From Atkinsonella hypoxylon (Eukaryota > Ascomycota > Sordariomycetes > Hypocreales > Clavicipitaceae): DNA of 64,000 nucleotides. Positions 49,554-60,935 of the stretch are shown in pieces; the first letter of the stretch is position 1, and every line of letters begins with the position of its first letter. Under the pieces are notes generated by a model. That model saw only the letters and a list, made by a program, of their open reading frames with translations. It searched no databases and had not been told where the DNA came from. The translations under genes and the position numbers were made by a program. The stretch spans positions 1 through 64,000 of the forward strand of contig JFHB01000023.1 in assembly GCA_000729835.1 (NCBI GenBank). The letters run 5' to 3'.

Positions 49554-52072
49554 ATGCCTCTGGATAAAGGCGGCGAAGGTCACCGTGAGGGTGGCATCAC
49601 ATTTGCCGCTCAGGATAAGTTGCCCAAGCTTCCAATCCCAGACCTTGCTAGTACATGCGATAAGTACCTAGAAGCTTTGAGACCATTGCAAACTCCTAGG
49701 GAGCAAGCTGGAACAGAACACGCCGTGAAAGACTTTCTCGCCACTGATGGGCCAGATTTACAAGAAAAGCTAAAGAGATATGCACGAGGGAAGACAAGTT
49801 ACATTGAGCAGTTTTGTAAGTAGATGGAGTCGTACCCCCATTCATGTCTCTGCCAGCACTCGTGCTGACGCTTCTGGCTTTTCAGGGTACGACTCGTACT
49901 TGAACTTTGATAATCCTGTCGTCCTGAACTTGAATCCCTTTTTCCTTCTTGAAGATGACCCAACCCCGGCTCGCAACAACCAGGTCACCCGTGCTGCCTC
50001 ACTTGTGGTCTCCGCCCTTGAATTCATCCGGGCAGTACGCAAAGAAGAACTGCCTCCGGATGTTTTGAAGGGCAAGCCGTTGTGCATGTATCAGTTTTCT
50101 CATTTGTTTGGGACAGCTCGAGTGCCGACTGATCATGGCTGTCAGATTGTGCAAGACCGCGAAGCAAAGCATATCGTGGTAATCTGCCATGGTCAGATAT
50201 ACTGGTTTGATGTTCTCGACGATAGTTATGATGTCATCATGACGGAAAAAGATATTGCCATCAACTTAAAGACCATTACAGAAGATGCCGCTCAAACTCC
50301 TATTCAAGAAGCTGCAAAGGGAGCTCTCGGTGTGCTCAGCACAGAGAACCGCAAGATATGGTCAGGACTGAGAGGTGTTCTGACCAAAGATGCTGGTTCC
50401 AATAACGCCGACTGTTTGAACATTGTAGACTCGGCACTTTTCGCCCTTTGTCTTGACTACACAGAGCCCCAGGATGTTGCGGCCTTGTGCCAAAATATGC
50501 TGTGCGGCACTAGTGTGGTCAAGAACGGTGTCCAGATCGGGACATGCACTAACCGATGGTACGACAAGTTACAAATCATTGTCTGCAAGAACGGCAGTGC
50601 AGGTATCAACTTTGAACATACTGGCGTAGATGGTCATACTGTCCTCCGATTCGCCAGTGACGTCTACACTGACACGATTTTACGATTTGCACGCACGATC
50701 AACGGGCAGGCTCCCACGATATGGACATCGACAAGTCCTGATCCATCCAAGCGGGATCCTGAAAGTTTCGGTGATGTCAATACAACCCCGCGAAAGTTGG
50801 AATGGGACATGATACCCGAATTAAGTATCGCTGTTCGTTTTGCTGAGACCAGACTCGCCGACTTGATTGAGCAAAACGAGTTTCAGTGCCTCGATTTCAG
50901 CTCTTATGGCAGGAACTTTATCATCTCAATGGGGTTTTCACCAGACGCTTTTGTTCAAATGGCCTTCCAAGCAGCCTACTATGGGCTGTATGGCCGTGTT
51001 GAGTGTACCTACGAGCCAGCAATGACCAAATTCTTCCTTCATGGCCGCACAGAGGCAGTGCGTACAGTATCCCCAGAGTCAGTGGACTTTGTTCAAGCTT
51101 TCTGGGCCGACAAGCCAGCTGAGCACAAAATTGAAACTCTCAAACGTGCTTGCCTGAAGCATACAAATCGCACGAAAGAGTGCCTCAAGGCAGAGGGATG
51201 TGATCGTCACTTGTATGCCCTCTTCTGCGTGTGGCAAAAATACGTCGACGATGAAATCGACAGCGGCTCAAGCAGTGTTGGCAGCCCAATAGATGACTCA
51301 CCAGTCGGTAGTCTTGGCATGGGATCGAATGGCTCACTGGAGCAAGCCGGCAAAGTCAAGCCCAACCGAGAGCACGGCAACAGTACACACTCCCGGCCAC
51401 GAGATGCTCATCCCCTTCCTTCCATCTTTGCCGACGGCGGATGGGACAAACTCAACACGACCGTTCTGTCTACATCGAATTGCGGAAATCCCTCACTACG
51501 ACAATTTGGATTCGGACCGACATCAGGAGATGGCTTCGGTATTGGCTACATCATCAAAGACGACTCCATCTCCATCTGCGTGTCCAGCAAACATCGCCAG
51601 ACGAAACGCTTCGTATATGCCCTCGAGAGCTATCTGCTTGAGATTCGGCGCATCCTGAGGATCACCAACCGAAAGCAGTCGAGCACCAAGAGCAGTCGAG
51701 CAAGAGAGGCTGAGTCTAGTCGACCCAGGCAGATGAGCCGACTTAAGTCTCGCGGCAGACTTATCACATCTGAAGGCATCGCCGCTGCAAAGGAGACTGC
51801 CAGTCAAACCGAAGAGAGCGCACTTGGTAGCGACGATGATGAGCTCGGTGGTTGTAAGTCTCAATGGACTCTCCACAACTCAGACGGTGGTCCTTGGGTT
51901 CTGAAGCTGACACTCCATTCCAGATGGTTTCTTCGATGCAGGCATGTTGTTGCAGGCTTTGAAGGGGCGAGATCGCAATGCTGACGCAGCTGAGGGCAAA
52001 GCCTCTCAGAGGGCTGCTGTCCAGGCTAGACGAAGAGATGTCGGCAAGAAGCTGCGGTTGACGACGGAATAA
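49554..52072 (+). CDS. facC: Carnitine O-acetyltransferase, cytosolic FacC/Yat2 type
   Basis: This enzyme transfers acetyl groups between CoA and carnitine for acetyl-unit shuttling during growth on acetate, fatty acids or ethanol. Exons 49554-49815, 49886-51853 and 51924-52072 encode 792 residues. The introns (GTAAGT...CAG twice) close in phase as QFWYDSYL and GGYGFFDAG. The N-terminal motif LPKLPIPDLASTCDKYLEAL is typical of carnitine/choline acyltransferases. The catalytic His332 lies in NFEHTGVDGHTVLRF, and the substrate/CoA-site motif STSNCGNPSLRQFGFGPTSGDGFGIGY is also present. There is no mitochondrial presequence and no C-terminal peroxisomal tripeptide, which points to the cytosolic Yat2/FacC branch. 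Low-complexity Ser/Gly and basic inserts (about residues 555-600 and 700-740) lengthen it beyond Cat2-type enzymes, as in yeast Yat2. The family call is firm. The subfamily is inferred from length and missing targeting signals. Confidence 0.92.
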
Positions 52073-52566
52073 AGTTCTGGGGACGTGTAGTGTAGGGCGT
52101 GTTGATGGTTTTCTGGAAACATCCTGGACATGAATTGAACTTGTGTATGTCTCCGCTCGTCACATTTAAAACTCGATTTACGTACATGTTGAGGACGAGG
52201 AGCAGAGGCTTTGTTCTTGGTAACACTGTTTTGCTGTGAGCACATGACCATCATTGACTCATGGCTACACTGCAATGTTTATGCTCAGATACCATTCTAG
52301 ATCGGTATGACCCAGACGCCAAGTTCCAAACCAAGCATGGCTCAGTATCAATGAAGCCCACAATTTCAACATCTATCCATCCGTATGTCCCGCCACTCGT
52401 CTCGCTACATAAAGGATATCAAAAGCCAGAAATCTGAAACGGCAAAAAAACTCCAGTCCATTTTAAGAAAGCGTTTCTATCGTCCCCCGCACTCCCCACC
52501 ATATGAAAATCGCTAACGCCATTCTGCACAATTGTATCTTGGTCTCCCGCAGGCCATCATCACGGT
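52073..52566. other. Shared 3' intergenic region
   Basis: This lies between the convergent carnitine acetyltransferase and membrane protein genes. Only short overlapping frames are present. It probably contains both 3' untranslated regions. Confidence 0.6.
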
Positions 52567-53985
52567 TTATGCCAACTCGTGCATTTGGCCGCGGTGGCTG
52601 TCGCCAGTCTGTGCGGGCGCCTCGTGCACGGCTCCCTGGGGAGCATGGGACTGCGGCTGCTTTCCGTAGGGTTGTTGGCCCTGCGCTGGCTGGACGCTGC
52701 CGGGTTGTTGCTGAGGCGGCTGGTGACCAGGCCATGAGATTCCATAGGCGTTTGTCCCGGTAGGCGAGGGACTGGTGGTGATGTGGCTTATTCGCGGATC
52801 GGTCACATGCGACGTCGTTGGTGACGAGTGGTCAAGCGGTTGTTGAGGATAGTATCGTCCCAGGGGAGAAGGCGTCTGCGAGTATTGCTGTTGCGAATAT
52901 GCTTGTTGCGGGGGTGGAGAGCCGATAAGTTTGGGATCGTAGTGCGACTGGTTCATGGTCATGCCGGGAGAGGCATTGGGAGACTGGTTTGATGGAGGCG
53001 AGTCCGTCTTGCCGGCGGCCCTGCTCTTCTTGCGGCGGCGGAGGAGGAGGAACAGGGCGAGGAGTACAAGACCGATGGCAGCAACACCACCAACAACACC
53101 GCCCACAATGACACCAATAGGTGTATTGCTGCCGCCTCCATTGCCTCCGGTACCGCCGTCGGTTGCAGAGGCGCCGCCAGATATCTCTGCATTAGTGGCT
53201 GTAGGTGCAGAGAAGAGATCAAAAGAGGTGGTCAGAGGTTGGACGAATCTGGTGTAAGATCTTGAGTCCGTCATTTCGCTCCAGGTGGTCTGAGCAAGTT
53301 GGGCTGTAGAATAGTTGATGGAGTTGCACCAATAATCTGTGATGCCGCCCGGAAATGCAACAGTGTTGCAGTAGGGTTTGCCGGCACTCGTGCTGCAAGA
53401 ATAGTCCGTTATTAGATCGACTTTGCGTCTGATTTAGACATGACTATATGAACATATTTTAAGGGGGGGGTAGGGGGGCAGAGCAATGGTCAAAGATGTG
53501 CTATCACGACCAGTCGGATTCAGTATAGCCACGTACCACTTCACGATTTGCGTATTCTCAACGCACAGATGATCGCAAGCACTTGACGAGTGGTACTGTC
53601 GATAGTCGATGCAACCAAGGCGAAAGTTGTAATCTACACTATTGAAGCACATGACGGCACCAGAAAACGTCTTCTGAGCCGAAACCAAACCGCAAGTTGC
53701 GCCGCGGCCGCACGAATATGGGACAGCGATACTGGCCGAGATCCAACCGCAGGTGTTGTCCGGAGCGATCATCATAGTTAGGGGCGTCTGAGAGGTTTCC
53801 GCCCTACGGAACAAGCCTTTCTGGAAATCATGCAATCCAGGAGGCGGCGTAGGCTTGGGAGAAACACCATCGTCAGGGAGAAGCGGGATGTCGGTAGCTC
53901 TCGGTGAATTAGCCATCAAGTTGCGACTCGTGACTCTTGGGGAAAGAAGCATGACGGCAAGCGCCAACCCCGAAGTGATCTTCAT
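52567..53985 (-). CDS. Single-pass cell-surface protein with Cys-rich ectodomain
   Basis: Exons are complement(52567-53392, 53537-53985), giving 424 residues. The intron is GTACGT...TTGCAG. Met at 53985 begins a signal peptide (MKITSGLALAVMLLSPRVTS); the frame is open further upstream but without homology. The ectodomain has spaced cysteines (CGW, SCGRGATCGL, MCF, GCIDY, CDHLC, and CTSAGKPYCNT across the intron) and ends in a Gly/Ser/Thr-rich stalk. A transmembrane helix (GVIVGGVVGGVAAIGLVLLAL) follows, with a stop-transfer RRRKK cluster and a Pro/Gln-rich cytoplasmic tail (PPPQQAYSQQQYSQTPSP). This topology resembles Mid2/Wsc-like wall sensors. I do not recognise a named family, so sensor function is only suggested by layout. 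Confidence 0.8.
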
Positions 53986-55495
53986 GATCGATGCTCTTGT
54001 CAAGGCTTTGTCTCCTATGTAAAGACATGCAACCAAGGGACAAGTCAAGAAGTCCCCGGCCACGTCTGCTTCCAACGAGGATGATGATTCACACAAAAGT
54101 CGTGGAAAATAATATATTAAGAACCCCAAGCAGATTTTGCCCACGGATCAAACTCTTTGAAGAAACGGAATTGGGCCGCTTACACAGCTTTATTGATTGA
54201 ACGGCATGGTGCCAGGCCACAGAGCGACGAGCATGGATGGCCAGGCATAATGCGTACCCAACTAGGTAGGTAATCGAACCCGTCCCATTGATGTCTTTCC
54301 CGTCAGCCTTGAGCTGAATATGCTTCTTGGCCATAGACGAGCCAGCCGCCAGCTCACCATGGCTATCCATTCGGGATCATTGACAGGTCCGGTAATTACC
54401 GAAGCCCTGCAAAGTGCATTGTGGCTTGCAGAAGCTGAAATGACCAAATATGGAGGACCACGACAACCGCCAAGCAGTCCACGTAGGATCGATAGTTATC
54501 TGCTTCAAAGTGCATTAGCCATGGGCAGGTGAGACATTGCACAACACCAGCGACCGTCTCGATTCGAGTTTACGATTGAACGAGCTGGCGAGAGGGCCGG
54601 CGTACTGTCATGGCAAGCATTGGTAAAACACAATGAGCCGTCCAAGTCCTGTTCTGATATCTTCTTTCGGAAGTGCACATGGCGGAAAAGGAGTGACAAT
54701 AACTAATCCCCGTCCTATCTGTCATACACGAGAACCCTTGAAGCGGACGCGAGCTGCATGCCACTGTTTCGCCGTGGGGGAAGACAGGACACCGAAGTCT
54801 TCTTTTGGAAAGAGGTGCATTTCCCCGCGATTGTGCTTGACCGCTGTCGTCCGACGGGCTGGAAGACAGGAAGTGATTGATGCCTTGTCAAGCGCTTGCC
54901 ATGGGAGGTTTCTAACGCGAATGGACCAGGATAGGAAAGGAAAAGGAAAGGAAAAGGCATTGGCGTCGTTACGGTACGGTACTCTCTGTACACGGCTGGC
55001 ATCTAGGGTAGCTTACGAGCACAGGATGAATGTCGGTCTCGAAAAGAATCAGCAATCTATATTCGCCCGATGGAGATTTCTTATTCATTATAAGTTAAAA
55101 AAAATAAAATACTTCGAAAATAGTACTGGACCGCCGTGGGAGGTAAGATGCTCCTATCCTCACGGCATCTGGTTTCTGGTTTTGTCGCGCAATGGCCCTC
55201 GATCCACCACGTAAAAAATCAAAAAAAGTCCATCACAATCCTGCCCTCACCCTCACCCTCACCCTCACTCTCACCCTCACCCTCATCCTCCCTCTCACCC
55301 TCCGGCCGCGTGTTCGACGTGCCAACGCGTTCGCCCGCCGTCACCAACATTTTGAGCAACCGCCATCAAACGAGCTCTTCCCCAGGGCCCCGATAATGGA
55401 AAACCACCTCATAACCCAGCCATGGGCCTGAGCAAAACAACCCAACTTCACGACACGATCGAGGCTGGCTTGGCTCCGTACCGCACGCGTCACCC
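53986..55495. other. Divergent intergenic region
   Basis: This is the upstream DNA of both the surface protein and the Rad57-like gene. A 193-codon plus frame (54633-55214) lacks motifs and is probably not real. A CCCTCA-type repeat lies at 55244-55298. Nothing else was identified. Confidence 0.55.
55244..55298. repeat. CCCTCA-type hexamer tract
   Basis: Imperfect tandem CCCTCA/CTCTCA/CCTCAT units lie in the promoter of the Rad57-like gene. The units differ from the fungal telomere unit CCCTAA, so this is a microsatellite, not a telomere relic. Confidence 0.85.
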
Positions 55496-56923
55496 ATGAC
55501 AGATCTACTCACCATCCTGCCCTCGTTCCCCCACGCTGCCTTTGCTGCGCTCCTCCCCGCCATCGAACAGCATCGCTTCTCGACCGTCGACCTGCTGGCG
55601 CTGCATCCCGCCGACATTGCGAAGCAGACACATCTCCCGCTGCTGGACCTGAAGAGACTCATTGCGGCCGTCCAGGTCTGCTTGTCCGATGATCTGGTGG
55701 CCCGGCGTCCCCTGCGGCGGCCCGCCCATGCCGGTGCGCAGGAAGCTGTGCCGCCCGAGGTGACTTGCGGGAAAGCTTCCGGTGAACAACAGGACGCGTC
55801 GCGGGCAGAGGCTCGGGAGACGTGGAAGATGCCGGCGTTGCCATCCCGCATTAGCACCCTTGATAGCACGCTGGACGCGACCCTCGCCGGCGGCATCCCA
55901 ACCTCGTCCATCACTGAGATCACAGGCGAATCTGGCGTCGGCAAGACGCAGTTTCTTCTTACGCTCTGTCTTGCGGTCCAGCTTCCCCCCCCGCATGGCC
56001 TCTCCAAGCAAGCTCTCTATATTTCCACCGAGTCCGGCCTCGCCACGCGCCGTCTTGCCCAGATCCTGTCGTCCCACCCCGTCCTCCGAGATGTCGACAC
56101 CGCCTGCGCGCCATCTCTAGACCATATCCTCAGCACCGTCACGCCGGATCTCGAATCCCAGGACCATATCCTCGAATACCAAGTCCCCGTGCTGCTGTCC
56201 CGTCACAACATCGGCCTCGTCGTCATAGACTCCGTCGCCGCCAACTATCGCGCCGAGTTCGAACGGGCCGGGTCCTCCTATGGATCCAACATGGCTGCGA
56301 GAAGTGCCGCCCTTGTCCGTCTCGGCAGCCTGCTGAGGGACCTGGCGCGCCGTCACGATGTCGCCGTTGTAGTGGCAAACCAGGTCGCCGACCGTTTTGC
56401 CTCACCCACTGTCCCGAGAATGCTCCCCGCACACCAGGCCCGGGGCGCAAATACAACCCAGGGCAGTCCCCTTGCCGCGAGAAGCATGGCACCGCCCACA
56501 CCGACCCTGCAGAGCACTCCGTCTTCGTCCATGCCCTTCCCTTACCCCGACGACCAGCCTCCTGCGCATCCAGCTCTGCGACTGGACCACCAGCAGCGCT
56601 GGTTCACTGGCTGGGGAGACGATCCTCGCTCGAGTCATGCCTTGAAGACGCCAAGCTTAGGACTCGTGTGGTCTACGCAGATCTCTTGTCGGCTTGCGCT
56701 CTTCAAGAGACCCGTGTATGGACGACCAAGGCAGTTGGTAGGGCCGATAGAGTCGGATGATGGCGTCGAGGTCGGAGCTACGCTGAGGAACTGGCGCCGG
56801 TGGTTGAAGGTCGTGTTTGCTAGCCATGCCGCTGCTTCGGGACAGGGGCTGGAACAGGCGACAGAATTTGAAGTCTTTGCCGGAGGAGTACGCGGTGTGT
56901 CGCCTAAATCAGCACATGTTTGA
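55496..56923 (+). CDS. RAD57: Rad57-like RecA-family recombination mediator
   Basis: This Rad51 paralogue acts with Rad55 in loading Rad51 for homologous recombination in the nucleus. It is intronless, with 475 residues. The N-terminal 60 residues form a small helical domain (FPHAAFAALLPAIEQHRFST...LPLLDLKRLIAAV), followed by the typical LPSRISTLDSTLDATLAGGIP entry to the RecA core. Walker A is GESGVGKT (144-151) and Walker B is LVVIDSV (about 241-247), followed by NYRAEFE, a conserved Rad57/XRCC3 feature. AVVVANQVAD comes next, then TPSLGLVWSTQISCRLALFKR. Between the last two is a Pro/Ser-rich insertion of about 80 residues common in filamentous fungi. Third codon positions are GC-rich. It converges with the RPC2 gene. 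XRCC3/Rad55 paralogues are the alternative, but the NYRAEFE region favours Rad57. Confidence 0.85.
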   Translation: MTDLLTILPSFPHAAFAALLPAIEQHRFSTVDLLALHPADIAKQTHLPLLDLKRLIAAVQVCLSDDLVARRPLRRPAHAGAQEAVPPEVTCGKASGEQQDASRAEARETWKMPALPSRISTLDSTLDATLAGGIPTSSITEITGESGVGKTQFLLTLCLAVQLPPPHGLSKQALYISTESGLATRRLAQILSSHPVLRDVDTACAPSLDHILSTVTPDLESQDHILEYQVPVLLSRHNIGLVVIDSVAANYRAEFERAGSSYGSNMAARSAALVRLGSLLRDLARRHDVAVVVANQVADRFASPTVPRMLPAHQARGANTTQGSPLAARSMAPPTPTLQSTPSSSMPFPYPDDQPPAHPALRLDHQQRWFTGWGDDPRSSHALKTPSLGLVWSTQISCRLALFKRPVYGRPRQLVGPIESDDGVEVGATLRNWRRWLKVVFASHAAASGQGLEQATEFEVFAGGVRGVSPKSAHV

Positions 56924-57239
56924 GTAGGCGCGGGGGGGGGGGGGGGCGTATTCGTGGTTATTCCGTACCTCCAGGATAGATACGTTTTTGTAAATAACGT
57001 GAAAATTGAGTCAAAATAAAACGAATCAACAATTCTATGTGCTTGCCATGATACTCTTGCCGCTTTTATTGACCCCTATCGCGTGACTATCGCTTTTCCA
57101 ATCCCCACGGTTGTCATCACCGGGACCAATATCTCATTATCCAGTTACTCAACTTGTCATCTAACAGTATACCGACGCATCTGAAGCGCCAGGAGAATAA
57201 CCAATCACTACAAACATATCCATGTACTCGGAACACATC
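56924..57239. other. Intergenic between convergent RAD57 and RPC2, with a G15 run
   Basis: An uninterrupted run of 15 G residues spans 56932-56946, nine bases after the RAD57 stop. The remainder is unremarkable 3' flanking sequence of the two convergent genes. Confidence 0.7.
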
Positions 57240-60200
57240 CTATCGCGGATGTGGAAATTCATCCTCCAGCTGCAACCGCACACCCACATTCATACTGATC
57301 AGCTCCTGCACCAACAATTTAGCAGCATACGGCATCTGCATCTGCGTCACTTGTCTGGTGCTCTTGCAAGTATTACAGTACCCCTTGTAACCGAACAGTC
57401 CGCACTGCTGACAGATATCCAGGCTTGCGCCGTCAGAGCTGAGCATGAGACGCTCGAGGAGAAGTTGGGATGCGCCGTAGGCAATCAGGCAGTCACGCTC
57501 CATTTCCCCGAGACGCAGACCGCCGTCTCGAGACCGTCCTTCCGTGGGCTGTCTGGTGAGGATGGCACGGGGCCCCCGCGAGCGGGAGTGCATTTTGTCT
57601 TGGACCATGTGCTTTAGTCGCTGGTAGTAGATTGGGCCGTTGAAGATGTACGCCTCCAGCGGCTCTCCTGTGAGGCCGGATGTGAAGTAGTCTTTGCCCT
57701 CCCACGAGAAGCCGTAGTCGAGGAGAACTTTGCTCATGTCCTCGACGGGGTGGGATCGGAAGGCGTCGCCGAAGCCGTAGTCGGGACGGCCGTCGATGAT
57801 GGATGCTTTGCCTGTTAGGCATTCTAGCAGCTTGCCGACTGTCATTCGGGACGGGAAGCCGTGAGGGTTCATGATGATGTCGGGACACAGGCCGTTGTCG
57901 GCGAATGGCATGTCTTCCTGATCGACGATGATACCAACGACACCTTTTTGCCCATGGCGAGAGGAGAACTTGTCCCCAAGTTCGGGCCGACGGGTCTGCC
58001 GTGTTTGCACCTTGATGACCGTTGTGTCCTTTTCTGACTGGGAGATCATGACCTTGTCTATATAGGCGGGATCAGGAATGCGGTAGGAAACGGCCGAATC
58101 GCGGTACTCGCTAGGGCCGCGATCGAGGCCTATGCCTGTGGTCGTGAGGTCGAGGGGCGTCTCCTTCTTCACCATGACTTCGCCTTGCTTCACCCGATAG
58201 CCAACTGTAGCCAGACCGTCGTCATCAAGAGCCTCGTATTTCTCCTCACGGCGAGCCACGCCCCCGTTGACTTTATTTACAGGGTCTCCGATGCGCTCAC
58301 GACGCCCATTCGGATACTTCTGCAGCTCTGTGGTGTATTTTCGAAAGACTTGGCAACGACCGAAGCCTCGGTCGATGGAGGCCTTGTTCAACACGAGGGC
58401 ATCTTCGATATCGTATCCAGAGTACGACATGACGACAACGGTGGCGTTGTGCCCGGCAGGTAGCTTGTCATAGTGAACCAGTTGGATGGTTTTGCTGATA
58501 ACCATAGGTCGTTGTGGATATACTAAAGTGTACAGTAATGTGTCGATTCTGTTGAATTGGTTGTATGCAATAGCACCAATGGCTTGCTTACCCATAGCGC
58601 ATTGATACGTGTTTCTGGGTGATTGGTTGTGATGAGGGAAAGGAATGACGCCGGCAACGGCTCCGAGGATCGTAAAAGGTTCAATTTCTAAGTGTGTTGT
58701 GCTTTGTGTAATGTCTTTTTCGTAAATTGTCACGAGTGCGTCTTGCTCTTCGTTGACATCGAGATACTCGACAACTCCCTTTGTCAGGAAGTCATCAAAT
58801 GTGGCTTTGCCCAGCTGGAGCAGCCGTAGATGTTGGTCCTTGAGCTTTTGTTTTCCATTCTTAACAATAATGTATGGCCGGCAAATACGGCCTTCGTCTG
58901 TGGCAATGTGCACCGCGTTGAAATGGGAGTTGAGATTGATGCTGACAAACGGTGAGATCCAGCCTTTTCGACGCATGGCGCGAAACCTGGAGGCGAATCT
59001 CTTGGGGTACCTTGTTAGAGCGAATGGCGTACCGTTCACATGGATGATGTATGCGCCGTCACGATGCATCTCAGCACCTGAGAAATTTCGAATGGGCTCG
59101 ACGCCCGTGTCCAGAGTGAATATCCACCGCTTCACCGGCTCCTCGTCGACATTGGTGGTAATGTGCGTCATGAGAGCCAAATTCTTGACCAGACCGCAAG
59201 CTTCACCTTCAGGGGTATCCGAAGTGCAAAGCATACCCCATTGTGATGGTTGAAGGGCTCGTGGACCAGACACTTTACGTGTCTTTTCGAATTGCGAACT
59301 AATTCGAGTCATCATGCCCAAAGCACTGATGTAGCTGAGACGACTTAGCACATGTGTGACGCCAGCTCTGTTCATGTTGAATCGCTTCACGCTCCAGTTG
59401 CCTGTCTGAATAGCTCGATTGATGCCCAGTCCAATATTATTAGCATGATTGCTAATCATATGCACCGCATCTAACGGGACTGCGCGATTGTTCTTCTTCA
59501 AGAACTTGTCAATAGACATCTTGACCTCGCCCATGAACCTTTTGAACAAATCTTCGAATAGAAGAGACAGAAGTTGGCCTGCTAGTTCTAGTCTTTTGTT
59601 GCCCACGAAGTCTCTATCATCTACGAGCTTAAGGTTTTGTGAAGCCATCAGTACTCGTCTTGTCATCATGGCAACGTAGATAGCCTTGGGATAGAAATCC
59701 AAACCCTCAATAGGCACATGGGCAATAATCAGGTTGGCGAGAGCGTCCAGACCTTCTTCAACATGATTGCGACGGACCTGGGGACCAAACATGGTTCTTC
59801 TGGACCCCATCTTCACTCGTGCACCAATATATTCCAGAGCCTGGTGCTGCGTGAAAACACCGGCTCTGGCGGCCTCATCAAAGTTGATGACAAATTCGTC
59901 CTGATAATGACCATCCGAACCAGCTACAAGCTGCATGATCTCGTAGTCTGAGAGCCCACCGAGGGCCTTCAGAATGATCACAATGGGGACTCCTTCAACC
60001 AGGACGTTATGTGTCATGACGATTCTATCCTTCTTCAGTGTGATATATGTCTTGGACTTTCGTTCGTGCGTCGAGCTGGTAACGGAGGCGGACACAATAT
60101 TATTCTTCTCATCGGCTTCCACAATAACACGGTTCTTGCTGAGCTGCTCCTGGATGAGAATAACCTTTTCTGTGCCATTGATGATGAAGTAGCCGCCGGG

Positions 60201-60935
60201 ATCAAGTGGACATTCATTCATAGCCTCCATCTGTGCATTGTTTGCGCCACTTAATCGACATTTAGAGCTTTTCAGCATGACCGGCATTCGACCGAGCGGA
60301 ACATTCTTGCGGACGATCTTCTGCTTATCTCTTATATATTGTATATCCACCACAATCGGAGCCGCATATGTCATATCTCGGAGGCGACACTCCATGGGAG
60401 TAACTTCAGTTCGCGACTTGGCATCATTGTGGTTCTGGCGTTTAGGGCGATCGACGCGAATGTCGGTAAAGCTACCAGTGTCGCTGCGGGTTAGCTTCTC
60501 ATGATTTCAGCATGGGGGAGTGTTGATGAACCATCTTACTCTAGCCAGAAATTGCTGTCGACATCGCTTCGAATTCTGCGGTTCGCGCGGACAATGTCCT
60601 TGATTTCTTGTTCCACAAAGAAGTTGTATGAGTCAATGTGCCTATAAAGTCATTGGAGGTCAGTCATCCGTCCTATCAAGGACAGAACTACTGGAAAAGG
60701 AATCGGGCTGCGCATACTGTTTTACAAGACCTATCGGGATGAGCATGACAAGTTAGTATTGTGACTCGGGAGAGAAGAGAACTAAGCTAGAGAGACTGCG
60801 CTGCAAACCTTTGACTTTGAGAAACGCGGGCAGAAGCTGGAACTTGTCGTCCTTGGTGTTCACCGGATCCGTGAGCTTCTTGCCGTTGTAGAAGGGCTCC
60901 AGTAAGGCCTCAAAACCATCGTCCACCAGAGACAT
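57240..60935 (-). CDS. RET1: RNA polymerase III second-largest subunit (RPC2)
   Basis: This is the catalytic-core beta-like subunit of Pol III, which transcribes tRNA and 5S rRNA genes. Exons are complement(57240-60483, 60540-60641, 60718-60730, 60809-60935), giving 1161 residues (yeast Ret1 is of similar length). Exon 2 is only 13 nt. With it the protein reads LPAFLKVKGLVKQHIDSYNFFVEQEI, the conserved N-terminal motif, and intron 1 has a perfect TACTAAC branch site. Core signatures are the lobe/fork region GPRALQPSQWGMLCTSDTPEGEACGLVKNLALM, GDKFSSRHGQKGVVGIIVDQEDMPF, and PDIIMNPHGFPSRMTVGKLLECL. The C-terminal zinc site is CQQC...CNTC, followed by PYAAKLLVQELISMNVGVRLQLED. The wording QKGVVGIIVDQEDMPFADNGLCPDI and the tail identify Pol III rather than Pol II Rpb2. 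Donor of intron 1 is GTTTGC. Confidence 0.95.

Noticed and set aside
54633..55214. 193-codon plus-strand ORF
   Set aside because: Low-complexity, Lys/Arg-rich, no motif, and the opposite strand is also open. Treated as chance in promoter DNA.
55244..55298. Interstitial telomere repeat
   Set aside because: Units are CCCTCA-like, not CCCTAA, and are imperfect.
57240..60935. RNA polymerase II subunit RPB2
   Set aside because: The QKGVVGIIVDQEDMPFADNG wording, the PYAAKLLVQEL tail and the N-terminal GLVKQHIDSYNFFV match the Pol III subunit RPC2 rather than Rpb2.
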